Shown here one piece after another: positions 28,276-36,707 of a DNA stretch of 64,000 nt. Below the pieces are notes generated by a model. It was not told the origin of the DNA, ran no database searches, and worked only from the letters and a program-made list of their open reading frames with translations. Made by a program: the position numbers and the translations under genes. Source of the DNA: Winogradskyella eckloniae (GTDB lineage: Bacteria > Bacteroidota > Bacteroidia > Flavobacteriales > Flavobacteriaceae); NCBI RefSeq assembly GCF_013249045.1, contig NZ_JABRWP010000005.1, forward strand, positions 124,001-188,000, in the 5' to 3' direction. How positions within the stretch are numbered: position 1 is the first letter of the stretch; each line of letters starts with the position of its first letter.

Positions 28276-29436
28276 CTAAAGATTCTTCTTTGCTTTTTTA
28301 CTCCCTTCGTACATTTCGTATTTAACCAATCTAGATTCTAGTTTAGCATTAAACACTTTTATTTTACGTGAAGGTCTTAAGCCAACAAACTTCAGCGCTT
28401 CAAGATTAGAGGTAACCAACCATGCATTGGTATTGGGATAACCATGTTTTAAGGTCGATCCTATATTACCGTAAAATTCTTCAACATTTAAATTTTCTAA
28501 TCGTTCACCATAAGGCGGATTAAAAACCATGTGAAGTTTTTCATTTCCAGATTTTCTAGTTTTAAAGAAATCTTCATGTTGAATATGAATAAACTCATCT
28601 AAATGCGCATTCTTAATGTTTTCTTTAGCTTTAGCAACTGCAGATGGCGACTTATCATAGCCTAAAATTTTATGATGAAAGTCTCGTGTTTTCTTTAAAA
28701 GTGATTCCTCAATTTTTTCAAACAAATCCACATCCCAATCTTCCCAACGTTCAAAAGCAAACTCCTTACGCATTAGGTTAGGTGGAATATTACATGCAAT
28801 CATAGCAGCTTCTGCAAGCATGGTTCCACTACCACACATAGGATCCATAAAATCAGTTTGGCCATCCCAACCACTCATTATTATTAAACCAGCAGCTAAA
28901 ACTTCATTAATTGGTGCTATATTGGTTGCTGTTTTATAGCCTCTTTTATGCAATGATTCTCCAGAGGTATCCAAAGAAATTGTACAACGTTGACGATCTA
29001 TATGAACATTAATTTTTAAATCTGGAAAACGCAAATCTACATCAGGTCGTACACCCTCTAAATCTCTAAAACGGTCTACAATAGCATCCTTCGTTTTTAA
29101 GGCCGTATACAAAGAATGGGTTAAAACACTATTGTGTACTGTAGCATCAACAGCTAAAGAACCTGTAGCTTTCATATAATTTTCCCATTTCATTTGCTTT
29201 ACATGTTTGTAAAGGTCTTCTTCTTTGGTAACTCTAAACGTATGTATTGGTTTTAAGATTTTTATGGCTGTTCTCAACCCAAGATTAGCTTTGTACATAA
29301 AGCCTTTATCGCCAACAAAACTCACATTTCGCACGCCTTTTTCTACTTGCATTGCACCAAGTTGTGTAAGTTCTTTTGCTAAAATATCTTCAAAGCCAAA
29401 TAATGTCTTGGCTAACATCTTGTAATTATTGTCCAT
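28276..29436 (-). CDS. THUMP-domain class I SAM-dependent RNA methyltransferase (RlmL N-terminal type)
   Basis: A 386-residue enzyme of the family that makes N2-methylguanosine in 23S rRNA (RlmL-like) . The N-terminal ferredoxin-like/THUMP part (about 1-160) is followed by a Rossmann methyltransferase with DPMCGSGTMLAEAAM (about 199-213) and the catalytic NPPYGERL (about 301-308). The long reading frame opens at 29535 but crosses the divergent promoter at 29457-29464; ATG at 29436 gives MDNNYKM, while 29418 (MLAKTL) is also possible. Confidence 0.9.
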   Translation of the reverse strand: MDNNYKMLAKTLFGFEDILAKELTQLGAMQVEKGVRNVSFVGDKGFMYKANLGLRTAIKILKPIHTFRVTKEEDLYKHVKQMKWENYMKATGSLAVDATVHNSVLTHSLYTALKTKDAIVDRFRDLEGVRPDVDLRFPDLKINVHIDRQRCTISLDTSGESLHKRGYKTATNIAPINEVLAAGLIIMSGWDGQTDFMDPMCGSGTMLAEAAMIACNIPPNLMRKEFAFERWEDWDVDLFEKIEESLLKKTRDFHHKILGYDKSPSAVAKAKENIKNAHLDEFIHIQHEDFFKTRKSGNEKLHMVFNPPYGERLENLNVEEFYGNIGSTLKHGYPNTNAWLVTSNLEALKFVGLRPSRKIKVFNAKLESRLVKYEMYEGSKKAKKNL

Positions 29437-29455
29437 AAGTTCCGTCAAATAGATT

Positions 29456-29476
29456 GCAAAAATACAGTATTTTTGC
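29456..29476. promoter_or_regulatory. Palindromic bidirectional promoter
   Basis: A perfect 9-bp inverted repeat, GCAAAAATA and TATTTTTGC, separated by three bases. Each arm contains an exact TAnnTTTG (TATTTTTG at 29468-29475 on the + strand and at 29464-29457 on the - strand), so one palindrome supplies the -7 elements of two divergent methyltransferase genes. No good -33 element is seen on either side. Confidence 0.6.
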
Positions 29477-29491
29477 ACTACATTTTGCATT

Positions 29492-30223
29492 ATGAGTAAA
29501 TCAACTAAACAATGGTACGCTTCATGGTTTGACACACCTTACTACCATATTCTATATAAAGACAGAGATTATACAGAAGCCCAAGGTTTTATGGACAATC
29601 TTACCAACTATCTCAATATTCCTGAAGGTGGAAAAATATTGGATTTAGCGTGTGGTAAAGGCAGACATTCGTTGTATCTCAATTCTTTAGGTTATAATGT
29701 TACAGGTGTTGATTTATCTGAGAAAAGCATTACACATGCACAACAATATGAAAATGACACGCTAAAGTTTAATGTACATGATATGAGCAAACCATATCCA
29801 GATACATTTGATGCCGTTTTTAATCTATTTACAAGTTTTGGTTATTTTGAAGATGACAAATGTAATCTCAAAACCATAAAAGCTATTAAAGCCGAATTGA
29901 ATACGTTTGGTTTTGGCGTGATTGACTTTATGAACACCAATTACGTCATTGAAAACTTGGTTGCTGAAGATACTAAAACCGTTGAAGGCATCGATTTTCA
30001 TCAAAAGCGCTATGTAAAAGATGGTTATATCATTAAGGATATTAATTTTGAAGCTGACGGAGAACACTTTGAATTCCAAGAACGCGTAAAAGCATTTACA
30101 TTAGAAGATTTTCAACTACTTTTTGACAAAGCTGGTGTACATTTATTAGATGTTTTTGGAGATTTTAAATTAAGTAAATACCATTCTAAAACGTCAGAGC
30201 GTTTAATTATGATTTTTAAGTAA
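29492..30223 (+). CDS. Class I SAM-dependent methyltransferase
   Basis: A 243-residue methyltransferase of the type-11/25 small-molecule or protein class. The SAM motif ILDLACGKGRHSLYL is at about 48-62, followed by the acidic post-II residue in VTGVDLSEKS (about 68-77). The substrate is not evident. It begins 16 bases after the palindromic promoter, divergent from the RNA methyltransferase, and is followed 9 bases later by a ZIP transporter, so it leads a three-gene cluster with it and the DUF4268 gene. Confidence 0.88.
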   Translation: MSKSTKQWYASWFDTPYYHILYKDRDYTEAQGFMDNLTNYLNIPEGGKILDLACGKGRHSLYLNSLGYNVTGVDLSEKSITHAQQYENDTLKFNVHDMSKPYPDTFDAVFNLFTSFGYFEDDKCNLKTIKAIKAELNTFGFGVIDFMNTNYVIENLVAEDTKTVEGIDFHQKRYVKDGYIIKDINFEADGEHFEFQERVKAFTLEDFQLLFDKAGVHLLDVFGDFKLSKYHSKTSERLIMIFK

Positions 30224-30232
30224 TTTAGGTAT

Positions 30233-30910
30233 ATGACTAAGTATTTACTTCCCATTTTGGCCATAATTATTGGTGTTGGTATTGCTTTCTTTACTAAAAA
30301 AGAAAAATCTATTAGTACCAAATTACTGTTGTCTTTTAGTGGCGCATTTTTACTTGCACTTACGCTTTTTGATTTATTACCAGAAGTCTACCATCACATC
30401 GATAATGCCAAACAAACTGGCCTTTTTATAATGTGTGGTATTCTATTACAAATTATTTTAGAGTTTTTATCTAAGGGCGCAGAACATGGACACGTTCACA
30501 TCCATAAAGAAGATACGCAATTTCCGTGGTTACTCTTTATCAGTTTATGTATTCATAGTTTTTTAGAAGGCTTCCCAATCCATGAGCATAACGATATGGT
30601 TTATGGTGTGTTAATCCATAAAATACCAATTGCTGCTTTAATTGGTGCTTTTTTGTTACAATCTAATTATACAAAACTTCACATTATAGGTTTCTTAGTT
30701 GCTTTTGCTGCTATGACACCATTAGGCACGTTTATTTCTAATACCATTCCTTTTGTTGCCAATTATGTAGATGTTATCAATGCCTTTGTGATAGGTATAT
30801 TTTTGCATATTTCTACCACGATTTTATTTGAAGCCAGTGAAGGCCATAAATTCAATTTATCTAAACTAGTTGCTATTTGTTTGGGAATTTTAATTGCATA
30901 TTTTTTATAA
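30233..30910 (+). CDS. ZIP-family metal transporter
   Basis: A 225-residue membrane protein, close to eight helices, that imports divalent metal such as zinc into the cytoplasm. The family's metal site is visible as HSFLEGFPI (about 103-111) in helix IV and HKIPIA (about 126-131) in helix V, and a His-rich loop (HGHVHIHKED) sits at about 85-94. It is in a short cluster with a methyltransferase and DUF4268 gene, 440 bases from a Fur/Zur-type repressor; a zinc link is plausible but no repressor box was seen in front of it. Confidence 0.88.
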   Translation: MTKYLLPILAIIIGVGIAFFTKKEKSISTKLLLSFSGAFLLALTLFDLLPEVYHHIDNAKQTGLFIMCGILLQIILEFLSKGAEHGHVHIHKEDTQFPWLLFISLCIHSFLEGFPIHEHNDMVYGVLIHKIPIAALIGAFLLQSNYTKLHIIGFLVAFAAMTPLGTFISNTIPFVANYVDVINAFVIGIFLHISTTILFEASEGHKFNLSKLVAICLGILIAYFL

Positions 30911-30911
30911 C

Positions 30912-31340
30912 ATGTTTTCAAAAGAAGAATCTAGACAACTACGACAAGAATTTTGGACCAGCTTTGGGAAATCATTTCCTAGAAAATGGCTTCTATACGA
31001 TACCAAAGCAAAAGGTGTGTCATTTAAATTTCATTTTGATACAAAATCGGCACTTATTGCATTAGACCTAGAAGATGATTTAGAAAATAGAATCAATTAT
31101 TGGGAAAAACTAGTCGCTTTAAAAAGCATATTAAAAAACGACTACTTACCAGACGTTATTTTTGAAGAAGAATTCTATTTAGAAAACGGAAAAGAAATTT
31201 CGCGCATCTATTTACCTTTAGAACAAAAAGTATCAATACACAATAAAAATTCATGGAGAGCGGTTATGGAATTCTTTAACGTTAACATGATTTTATTTGA
31301 AGCCTTTTTTGAAGAATACAAGGAAATTATAAAAGGCTAA
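30912..31340 (+). CDS. DUF4268 domain protein
   Basis: A 142-residue soluble protein that matches the DUF4268 pattern (FSKEESRQLRQEFWTSFG at the start; later NRINYWEKLV and NKNSWRAVMEFF). The function is unknown; related domains are found in some restriction-system and nuclease contexts, but here it stands alone. ATG at 30912 follows the ZIP stop by one base; the frame extends to a TTG at 30894 that would overlap the ZIP gene, which is less likely. Confidence 0.85.
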   Translation: MFSKEESRQLRQEFWTSFGKSFPRKWLLYDTKAKGVSFKFHFDTKSALIALDLEDDLENRINYWEKLVALKSILKNDYLPDVIFEEEFYLENGKEISRIYLPLEQKVSIHNKNSWRAVMEFFNVNMILFEAFFEEYKEIIKG

Positions 31341-31349
31341 TTCAACCTC

Positions 31350-31733
31350 CTAAGAGCAACATGCTTCACACTGTCCAAGTAATAAAATATCTGTAGAATC
31401 TACTTTGTGGTTTTTTAGTTTCGGTATTTTTACATCTAAGGACAAACATTCGACCTTATCACATTCCGTACATTGAAAATGTGGATGTGAATCTAAATGC
31501 TTATGAGAAGAACAGCCTTCGTCACATTTGGCATACCATTTTAAACCATCTCTACCATTAAACGAATGGATTACACCTTCCTGTTCTAGCCTATCTAACA
31601 CACGGTAAACGGTTGTTTTGTTCATTACGCCTTTTACAAGTTCAATAAGACGGACGACAGACTTAGCCTCATTTTGTGCTTCAAAAATATTGAGTACTGT
31701 TGTTACAGCTTTTGTTTTCCTAACGATTCCCAT
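31350..31733 (-). CDS. Fur-family repressor, Zur-like
   Basis: A 127-residue metal-responsive repressor: winged-helix DNA-binding domain at about 1-80 (helix KTTVYRVLDRLEQEGVI), a His-rich hinge (HKHLDSHPH), and a dimerisation domain with two zinc cysteine pairs, CTEC (about 89-92) and CEAC (about 122-125). The frame extends to a TTG at 31763, but that lies inside an operator-like palindrome and next to the promoter, so ATG 31733 is chosen. Two TGCAAC-N3-GTTGCA palindromes in the divergent region suggest that it regulates itself and the MerC-domain gene. The metal is probably zinc, by context. Confidence 0.88.
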   Translation of the reverse strand: MGIVRKTKAVTTVLNIFEAQNEAKSVVRLIELVKGVMNKTTVYRVLDRLEQEGVIHSFNGRDGLKWYAKCDEGCSSHKHLDSHPHFQCTECDKVECLSLDVKIPKLKNHKVDSTDILLLGQCEACCS

Positions 31734-31747
31734 GTCTACAAATTTAA

Positions 31748-31762
31748 TGCAACTACGTTGCA
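31748..31762. promoter_or_regulatory. Operator-like palindrome 1 (TGCAAC-TAC-GTTGCA)
   Basis: A perfect 6-3-6 inverted repeat. It begins four bases downstream of the minus-strand -7 element of the repressor gene and 15 bases upstream of its ATG, so binding would block autogenous transcription. The TTG inside it (31758-31760) is also 20 bases from the + strand -7 element and may be its -33. Confidence 0.7.
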
Positions 31763-31766
31763 ATTA

Positions 31767-31774
31767 CAAATTTA
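31767..31774 (-). promoter_or_regulatory. -7 element TAAATTTG of the Fur/Zur-like gene
   Basis: An exact TAnnTTTG match on the minus strand (31774 to 31767), 33 bases upstream of the ATG. A second copy, at 31746-31739, is too close to the ATG to be used for a normal leader. Confidence 0.5.
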
Positions 31775-31780
31775 ATTCTA

Positions 31781-31788
31781 TAGTTTTG
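31781..31788 (+). promoter_or_regulatory. -7 element TAGTTTTG of the MerC-domain gene
   Basis: An exact TAnnTTTG match, whose last two bases overlap operator palindrome 2. The possible -33 TTG is at 31758-31760 with a 20-base spacer, inside palindrome 1. Confidence 0.6.
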
Positions 31789-31801
31789 CAACTCAGTTGC
31801 A
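31787..31801. promoter_or_regulatory. Operator-like palindrome 2 (TGCAACT-C-AGTTGCA)
   Basis: A perfect 7-1-7 inverted repeat with the same TGCAAC-N3-GTTGCA core as palindrome 1. It overlaps the -7 element of the MerC-domain gene and its start point. The centres of the two palindromes are 39 bp apart. Confidence 0.75.
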
Positions 31802-31840
31802 TTAAATTAGACTGGTTTCTTAAAATAAATTACAAATAAA

Positions 31841-32191
31841 ATGATTCAAACAAAACACATCAATTGGGCAGATAAGTTAGGCGCTTTCAGTGCATTTCTT
31901 TGCATTGTACATTGTTTAGCTGTGCCAGCACTACTTGCCATGGGAATTGGCTTTATAAGCAACCCATTAATAGCATACCTTTTTATTGCCATAGCGTTTT
32001 TCTCAATTTACAAGGCAACTAACGGGCGTTTTTTTAAACCGATTAGCATATTTTTGTGGGTTTCATTTGTAGGTTTTGTGACCTCAGTACTTCTCGAAGA
32101 CCAAGCCGAAGTTTTTGAATACACGATGTTTCTTTTTTCTGTTTTAATCATACTTGGGCACCTTTATAATATGAGATCGAATTCCCATTAA
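31841..32191 (+). CDS. MerC-domain membrane protein
   Basis: A 116-residue protein with four predicted membrane helices (about 14-36, 38-52, 66-84 and 88-106) and the MerC-type sequence LCIVHCLAVPALLA near the first helix, whose Cys and His could bind a metal. MerC proteins were first known as mercuric-ion carriers, but single MerC-domain genes in flavobacteria have no mer operon. Divergence from a Zur-like repressor and the shared palindromes suggest a zinc- or other metal-related role. Confidence 0.82.
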   Translation: MIQTKHINWADKLGAFSAFLCIVHCLAVPALLAMGIGFISNPLIAYLFIAIAFFSIYKATNGRFFKPISIFLWVSFVGFVTSVLLEDQAEVFEYTMFLFSVLIILGHLYNMRSNSH

Positions 32192-32220
32192 GATCGATAC
32201 AATAAGTTTAACCAAAACAA

Positions 32221-32247
32221 AAAACAGCATCCATAAGATGCTGTTTT
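32221..32247. terminator. Bidirectional terminator
   Basis: AAAACAGCATC / GATGCTGTTTT, an 11-bp perfect stem with a 5-base loop, between the convergent MerC-domain gene and guaB. The arms are the same 11 bases as in the core of the terminator at 7442. Confidence 0.85.
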
Positions 32248-32305
32248 AATTTATACAAGTTTAAGTTGAAAACATAAAAGCCTATTTCTCAACTTATATA
32301 TTTAT

Positions 32306-33778
32306 TTACCTAGAGTAATTTGGTGCTTCTTTAGTTATGGTAACATCATGCGGATGACTTTCATTAATACCAGAACTTGTAATCTTTACAAAACGACCAG
32401 ACTCTTTTAATGTTGCAATATCCTTTGCGCCACAATAACCCATTCCTGCTCTAAGTCCACCAATAAACTGATGAATACTTTCAAAAAGTTCTCCTTTATA
32501 TGGTACACGACCTACAATGCCTTCTGGTACAAGTTTTTTAATATCATCTTCAACATCTTGAAAATAACGATCCTTACTCCCTTGTTTCATTGCTTCTACA
32601 GAACCCATTCCACGATACGATTTGAATTTACGACCTTCATAAATAATGGTTTCTCCAGGACTTTCTTTCGTTCCGGCTAATAGCGATCCTAACATTACTG
32701 TATCTGCACCTGCAGCAATCGCTTTTGGTATATCTCCTGTATAGCGAATACCACCATCTGCAATTACAGGAACTCCTGTTCCTTTAATTGCGGCAGCAAC
32801 TTCTAATACCGCAGAAAACTGGGGAAAACCAACACCTGCCACGACTCTCGTTGTACAAATTGATCCAGGACCAATACCTACTTTTACAGCATCTGCACCA
32901 GCTTCAACTAAATATTTTGCCGCCTCACCAGTCGCAATATTACCAACTATAACCTCTAATTTTGGAAACTTCTTCTTTAATTCTTTAAGCACCATAACCA
33001 CACCTTTGGTATGTCCGTGAGCTGTATCAATAATAACCGCATCAACACCTGCATTGACTAAAGCAGATGCTCTTTCTATAGCATCACCAGTCACTCCAAT
33101 TGCCGCAGCAACACGTAATCTACCGTAAGAATCCTTATTGGCATTTGGTTTTTGCGTTACTTTAGTAATATCCCTAAATGTTATAAGACCTTTTAGAATA
33201 AAGTTATCGTCTACAATAAGTAATTTTTCAATTTTATTTTGCTGAAGAATTTTTTCTGCGTCCTTTAAAGATGTTCCAACAGCAGCAGTAATTAAATTCT
33301 CAGAAGTCATCACTTCCACGATTGGCTTTTTGTTTTCATGTTCAAAACGCAAATCTCTATTTGTTACAATGCCTTTTAAGGTTCCATTTTCATCTACAAT
33401 AGGTATGCCGCCAATGCTATGCTCTGCCATGTTAGACTTCGCATCAAAAACGGTTGCTGTTAATGGTAATGTCACCGGATCGATAATCATTCCACTTTCA
33501 GCACGTTTTACTTTACGCACTTTATCCGCTTGCTGCTCTATGGTCATGTTTTTATGCAAAACACCAATGCCACCTTCTTGAGCCATTGCAATAGCCATTT
33601 TACTTTCGGTAACGGTATCCATGGCCGCCGAAATCACAGGGACATTTATTGTAATATTTCTTGTAAATTTTGTTTGAATATTAACTTCGCGAGGAAGAAC
33701 TTCAGAGAATGCAGGAACCAAGAGTACGTCATCGTAAGTAAGACCTTCTCCAACAATTTTATTTTCGTGTGCTATCAT
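32306..33778 (-). CDS. guaB: IMP dehydrogenase
   Basis: Oxidises IMP to XMP with NAD+, the committed step of GMP synthesis. The 490 residues form a TIM barrel with the catalytic loop GPGSICTTR (Cys at about 307), the IMP-binding block [11 protein letters not shown], and the flap near [10 protein letters not shown]. Two CBS domains (about 90-205) are inserted, the regulatory region that binds nucleotides. The frame runs on to 33835 but that part overlaps the promoter, so ATG 33778 is taken. Normal length; single gene. Confidence 0.96.
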   Translation of the reverse strand: MIAHENKIVGEGLTYDDVLLVPAFSEVLPREVNIQTKFTRNITINVPVISAAMDTVTESKMAIAMAQEGGIGVLHKNMTIEQQADKVRKVKRAESGMIIDPVTLPLTATVFDAKSNMAEHSIGGIPIVDENGTLKGIVTNRDLRFEHENKKPIVEVMTSENLITAAVGTSLKDAEKILQQNKIEKLLIVDDNFILKGLITFRDITKVTQKPNANKDSYGRLRVAAAIGVTGDAIERASALVNAGVDAVIIDTAHGHTKGVVMVLKELKKKFPKLEVIVGNIATGEAAKYLVEAGADAVKVGIGPGSICTTRVVAGVGFPQFSAVLEVAAAIKGTGVPVIADGGIRYTGDIPKAIAAGADTVMLGSLLAGTKESPGETIIYEGRKFKSYRGMGSVEAMKQGSKDRYFQDVEDDIKKLVPEGIVGRVPYKGELFESIHQFIGGLRAGMGYCGAKDIATLKESGRFVKITSSGINESHPHDVTITKEAPNYSR

Positions 33779-33801
33779 GGCAATTAAGATATAATTGCGT
33801 A

Positions 33802-33809
33802 CAAATTTA
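33802..33809 (-). promoter_or_regulatory. -7 element TAAATTTG of guaB
   Basis: An exact TAnnTTTG on the minus strand (33809 to 33802), 23 bases upstream of the chosen ATG. No well-spaced -33 element. Confidence 0.5.
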
Positions 33810-33913
33810 CGCTTTTTTTTCAACATAATGGCCACATTAAAGAAACGATAACATAAACAACCAATTATTTAATATTAAGCAGTTAATGGAGTCAAAATTT
33901 CGTTTTTCGCATA

Positions 33914-33936
33914 TTATTTAAATTTAGTCTAAATAA
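33914..33936 (-). promoter_or_regulatory. 23-bp iron-island box, copy A
   Basis: Read on the minus strand: TTATTTAGA, eight bases, AAATAA. Its two 11-base arms agree at 9 of 11 positions, the best palindrome of four copies in the window (others at 44101, 44173, 49734). It lies two bases upstream of the -33 TTTG of the first imelysin operon. Confidence 0.75.
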
Positions 33937-33938
33937 AT

Positions 33939-33969
33939 TTTGCTTTTTAAAATATTAAAAATAGTTTTG
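33939..33969 (+). promoter_or_regulatory. Promoter of the imelysin/di-heme oxidoreductase operon
   Basis: TTTG (33939-33942), a 19-base spacer, then TAGTTTTG (33962-33969): a full match to the Bacteroidota promoter pattern. The ATG follows at 34000. Confidence 0.75.
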
Positions 33970-33999
33970 CTTTTTTTAAAACTAACACACCTATAAAAA

Positions 34000-35208
34000 A
34001 TGAAAAAACATTCAATTTTATTATTAGCATTATCATTAAGCTTAGTTTTCGCTTGTTCTGACGACGACGATAACAATTCTAGCAATAACGACGTTTCTAA
34101 ATCGGAAGTTGTTGCTAACTATGCAGATATTGTTTACCAATCATATCTCGATAGTTATAATACAGCTGTTACCATGCAAACGGCTATTGAAACTTTTGTT
34201 GCAAACCCAACCGAAACTACTTTTACAGCTGCCAAAGATGCATGGTTAGCTGCAAGAGAACCATACGGACAAACTGAAGTATTTAGAGAAGCTAACGGAC
34301 CTGTTGATACGGAATCTGATTCTTGGTCTTTAGGAACTGAAGGACAAATGAATGCTTGGCCAATTGATGAAAGCTATATAGACTACGTTGCTAACGGAAC
34401 AGAAGATTACGCTGGTGACTATGGTAGTATAATCAGTGACACAAGCGTAACTATAAATGCTGCTACTATCGCTGGATTAAATGAAGGTGTTGATGATAAA
34501 TCCATCAGTACAGGATGGCATGCTATTGAGTTCTTACTTTGGGGACAAGATAATACGGCTCCAGCAGAAGACTTAGCTGGTCAACGTTCTTATACAGACT
34601 ATACTACTGCTGCCAATGCAGATAGAAGAGCATTATACTTAACTGTAAGTACTGATTTATTAGTCAATGATTTATTAGATTTAGTAAATACTTGGGCTGT
34701 AGGCGGAACTTACAGAACTGTTTTTGAAAGTTTAGATACAGATACAGCATTACAACAAGCAATTAATGGTGCATTCTTTATTGCTGGTGACGAGTTAAGC
34801 TCTGAGCGTATGATAGCACCTGTAGATTCTACAGATGGTATTAATGCAAGTGGACAAGAGGATGAACACTCTTGCTTTTCAGATAATACTAATAGAGATG
34901 TGTATGCCAATGCACAAGGTGTCATAAATGTTATTTATGGGTCTTATGGAAGTATTGATGGTCCTTCTTTTTACGATTTAGTAAGCCAAGCAGATGCTAC
35001 ACAAGCATTAGCCTTACAAACGGCAGCTACAGATGCTATGACAAAAATTAATATCATTGGTGATAATGCACTTCCGTTTGATTATTTAATTACGCAAGAA
35101 GCAACCGATGATCTTTCTGGTCCTGTAATGCAAGCTGTTGAAGCCTTATTTACCTTAGCAGATGAAATTAGTGCATCAGCTTCTGTAATTGGCATTAACC
35201 TCAACTAA
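34000..35208 (+). CDS. Imelysin-family lipoprotein, IrpA type
   Basis: A 402-residue iron-regulated lipoprotein. The lipobox LVFAC places the lipid Cys at 19, followed by SDDDD, which resembles the signal that sends Bacteroidota lipoproteins to the cell surface. The two helical-bundle halves of the imelysin (M75) fold span about 35-390. Hallmarks are GTEGQMNAWPID (about 112-123) and the intact GxHxxE at 172-177 (GWHAIE). IrpA-like proteins are linked to iron uptake in cyanobacteria and Proteobacteria; a peptidase activity is disputed. First gene of a three-gene operon with a di-heme oxidoreductase and another imelysin. Confidence 0.92.
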   Translation: MKKHSILLLALSLSLVFACSDDDDNNSSNNDVSKSEVVANYADIVYQSYLDSYNTAVTMQTAIETFVANPTETTFTAAKDAWLAAREPYGQTEVFREANGPVDTESDSWSLGTEGQMNAWPIDESYIDYVANGTEDYAGDYGSIISDTSVTINAATIAGLNEGVDDKSISTGWHAIEFLLWGQDNTAPAEDLAGQRSYTDYTTAANADRRALYLTVSTDLLVNDLLDLVNTWAVGGTYRTVFESLDTDTALQQAINGAFFIAGDELSSERMIAPVDSTDGINASGQEDEHSCFSDNTNRDVYANAQGVINVIYGSYGSIDGPSFYDLVSQADATQALALQTAATDAMTKINIIGDNALPFDYLITQEATDDLSGPVMQAVEALFTLADEISASASVIGINLN

Positions 35209-35240
35209 TTTATTTAAATATTTATTTTAGTATATATGTA

Positions 35241-35280
35241 TAAATCCCGAGCTTAGCGCCTTGGGATTTATCTATTTTTA
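35241..35280 (+). terminator. Partial terminator inside the imelysin operon
   Basis: TAAATCCC-type 11-bp stem with one G-T pair (35241-35251 with 35260-35270) followed by TCTATTTTTA. It stands between imelysin 1 and the oxidoreductase gene, so it may reduce but not abolish downstream expression. Confidence 0.65.
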
Positions 35281-35292
35281 AACATATCGATT

Positions 35293-36702
35293 TTGTTAAA
35301 GAGAAAAACGCAATTCATTATATTATTAGTTATTACTTTAGGTCTTACATCTTGTAAGTCTGATGATGATAATTACTCATCTATAGAAGATCTCTATGAA
35401 GAAGGTGAAGAATATTTAACTGGTGAGTTAGGTGTAAATAGCACAAGTGCCAATGCCTTTGGTTTTGAAATTGACGGCTTATCTTTTACTGAAATTGGAG
35501 AATTTTCTACAGGTAATTCTTTGTTTAATCAAAATTGGGTATCTGCACCAGCATCGACAACAGCAAGAGACGGTTTAGGACCAACTTTTAATGCGAGAGC
35601 TTGTGCTGGATGTCATTTTAAGGATGGACGAGGTGGTCCTTTGGTTAATGGTCAAAACTCTGACGGCTTTTTAATGCGTATTAGCATGCCTGGACAAGAT
35701 AGCTTTGGAAATAATAATCCTGTACCAAATTATGGCACACAACTGCAAGATAGAGCGAATAACGATATTCCTTTTGAAGCCAAAGTTAATGTCACCTATG
35801 AATACATTAATGGAACATACGCAGATGGCACTACTTACCAATTACAAAAGCCAATCTACTCCTTTTCTGAAGAACAATTTGGGAGTTTAATAGGTGTACA
35901 AATGTCACCAAGAGTAGCGCAACAAACTATTGGTTTAGGTCTCGTAAGTGCATTACCTGATAGTGAAATTTTACAGTTTGTAGACGAGTTTGACTCAAAT
36001 AATGATGGGATTTCCGGACGACCAAATTACGTTTACGACGAAGAAGCAGAAAGCGATAAAATTGGAAAATATGGCTGGAAAGCCAATATGCCAACATTAA
36101 AACAACAAATTGCTGGTGCTTTAAGTGGTGATATGGGTTTAACGACTTCACTTTTTCCAGAAACAAATTGTCCTTCGCCTCAACAAGATTGCATTGACGC
36201 TCCTAATGGTGGTGATCCAGAAGTTACAGATGAACAATTAGAACGTATATTATTTTACCAATCTACATTAGCAGTACCCAACAGACGTAATGTTACAGAA
36301 GAATCTGTTTTAAAAGGGAAAGTCCTTTTTAACGAATTAAATTGTATTGACTGTCATTCAATTAACCAAACGACAGGAGTTTCTGATATTAGTCCGCTAC
36401 TAGAAAATGTTACTATAAAACCGTATTCTGATTTCTTATTGCATGACATGGGAGATGACCTAGCAGATAACAGACCAGATTTTGATGCCAATGGCAATGA
36501 ATGGCGTACCCAACCACTTTGGGGAATTGGTCTTATATCTACGGTTAACGATCACACATTTTTATTACATGATGGTAGAGCACGTAATGTAGAAGAAGCC
36601 ATACTTTGGCATGGTGGTGAAGCGGAATCTATAAAAAATGCATTTAAAAACCTATCTCAAGAAGAACGTGAAAACGTTATTGATTTTATCAACTCATTAT
36701 AA
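35293..36702 (+). CDS. Di-heme oxidoreductase (thiol oxidoreductase-like, c-type cytochrome)
   Basis: A 469-residue exported lipoprotein with lipid Cys at 21, followed by KSDDD. Two c-type heme sites are visible: CAGCH at 104-108 and CIDCH at 351-355; the bacterial di-heme peroxidase/MauG-like fold fits. Related genes are named 'thiol oxidoreductase' and typically sit between two imelysin genes, as here. The start is TTG at 35293: the only start that gives the lipoprotein signal. Its stop overlaps no gene, but the next ATG follows by five bases. It may re-oxidise or reduce an iron-bound partner outside the cytoplasm. Confidence 0.9.
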   Translation: MLKRKTQFIILLVITLGLTSCKSDDDNYSSIEDLYEEGEEYLTGELGVNSTSANAFGFEIDGLSFTEIGEFSTGNSLFNQNWVSAPASTTARDGLGPTFNARACAGCHFKDGRGGPLVNGQNSDGFLMRISMPGQDSFGNNNPVPNYGTQLQDRANNDIPFEAKVNVTYEYINGTYADGTTYQLQKPIYSFSEEQFGSLIGVQMSPRVAQQTIGLGLVSALPDSEILQFVDEFDSNNDGISGRPNYVYDEEAESDKIGKYGWKANMPTLKQQIAGALSGDMGLTTSLFPETNCPSPQQDCIDAPNGGDPEVTDEQLERILFYQSTLAVPNRRNVTEESVLKGKVLFNELNCIDCHSINQTTGVSDISPLLENVTIKPYSDFLLHDMGDDLADNRPDFDANGNEWRTQPLWGIGLISTVNDHTFLLHDGRARNVEEAILWHGGEAESIKNAFKNLSQEERENVIDFINSL

Positions 36703-36707
36703 TACAT

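Noticed and set aside
29437..29535. Extended N-terminus of the RNA methyltransferase
   Set aside because: The extension covers the divergent promoter and the start of the opposite gene and is Cys/hydrophobic-rich without family resemblance.
7442..32247. The two terminators sharing AAAACAGCATC as a mobile repeat
   Set aside because: Only the 11-bp stem core is shared; flanks and loops differ and no element borders are present. Coincidence or common terminator usage is simpler.
33779..33835. Extended N-terminus of IMP dehydrogenase
   Set aside because: The extra 19 residues are Lys-rich, span the promoter element at 33802-33809, and are not part of the family.
35211..35236. A fifth copy of the 23-bp box after imelysin 1
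   Set aside because: Only the first ten bases (TTATTTAAAT) agree with copy A read on the plus strand; the second arm is lost, so it is within the range expected for AT-rich DNA.
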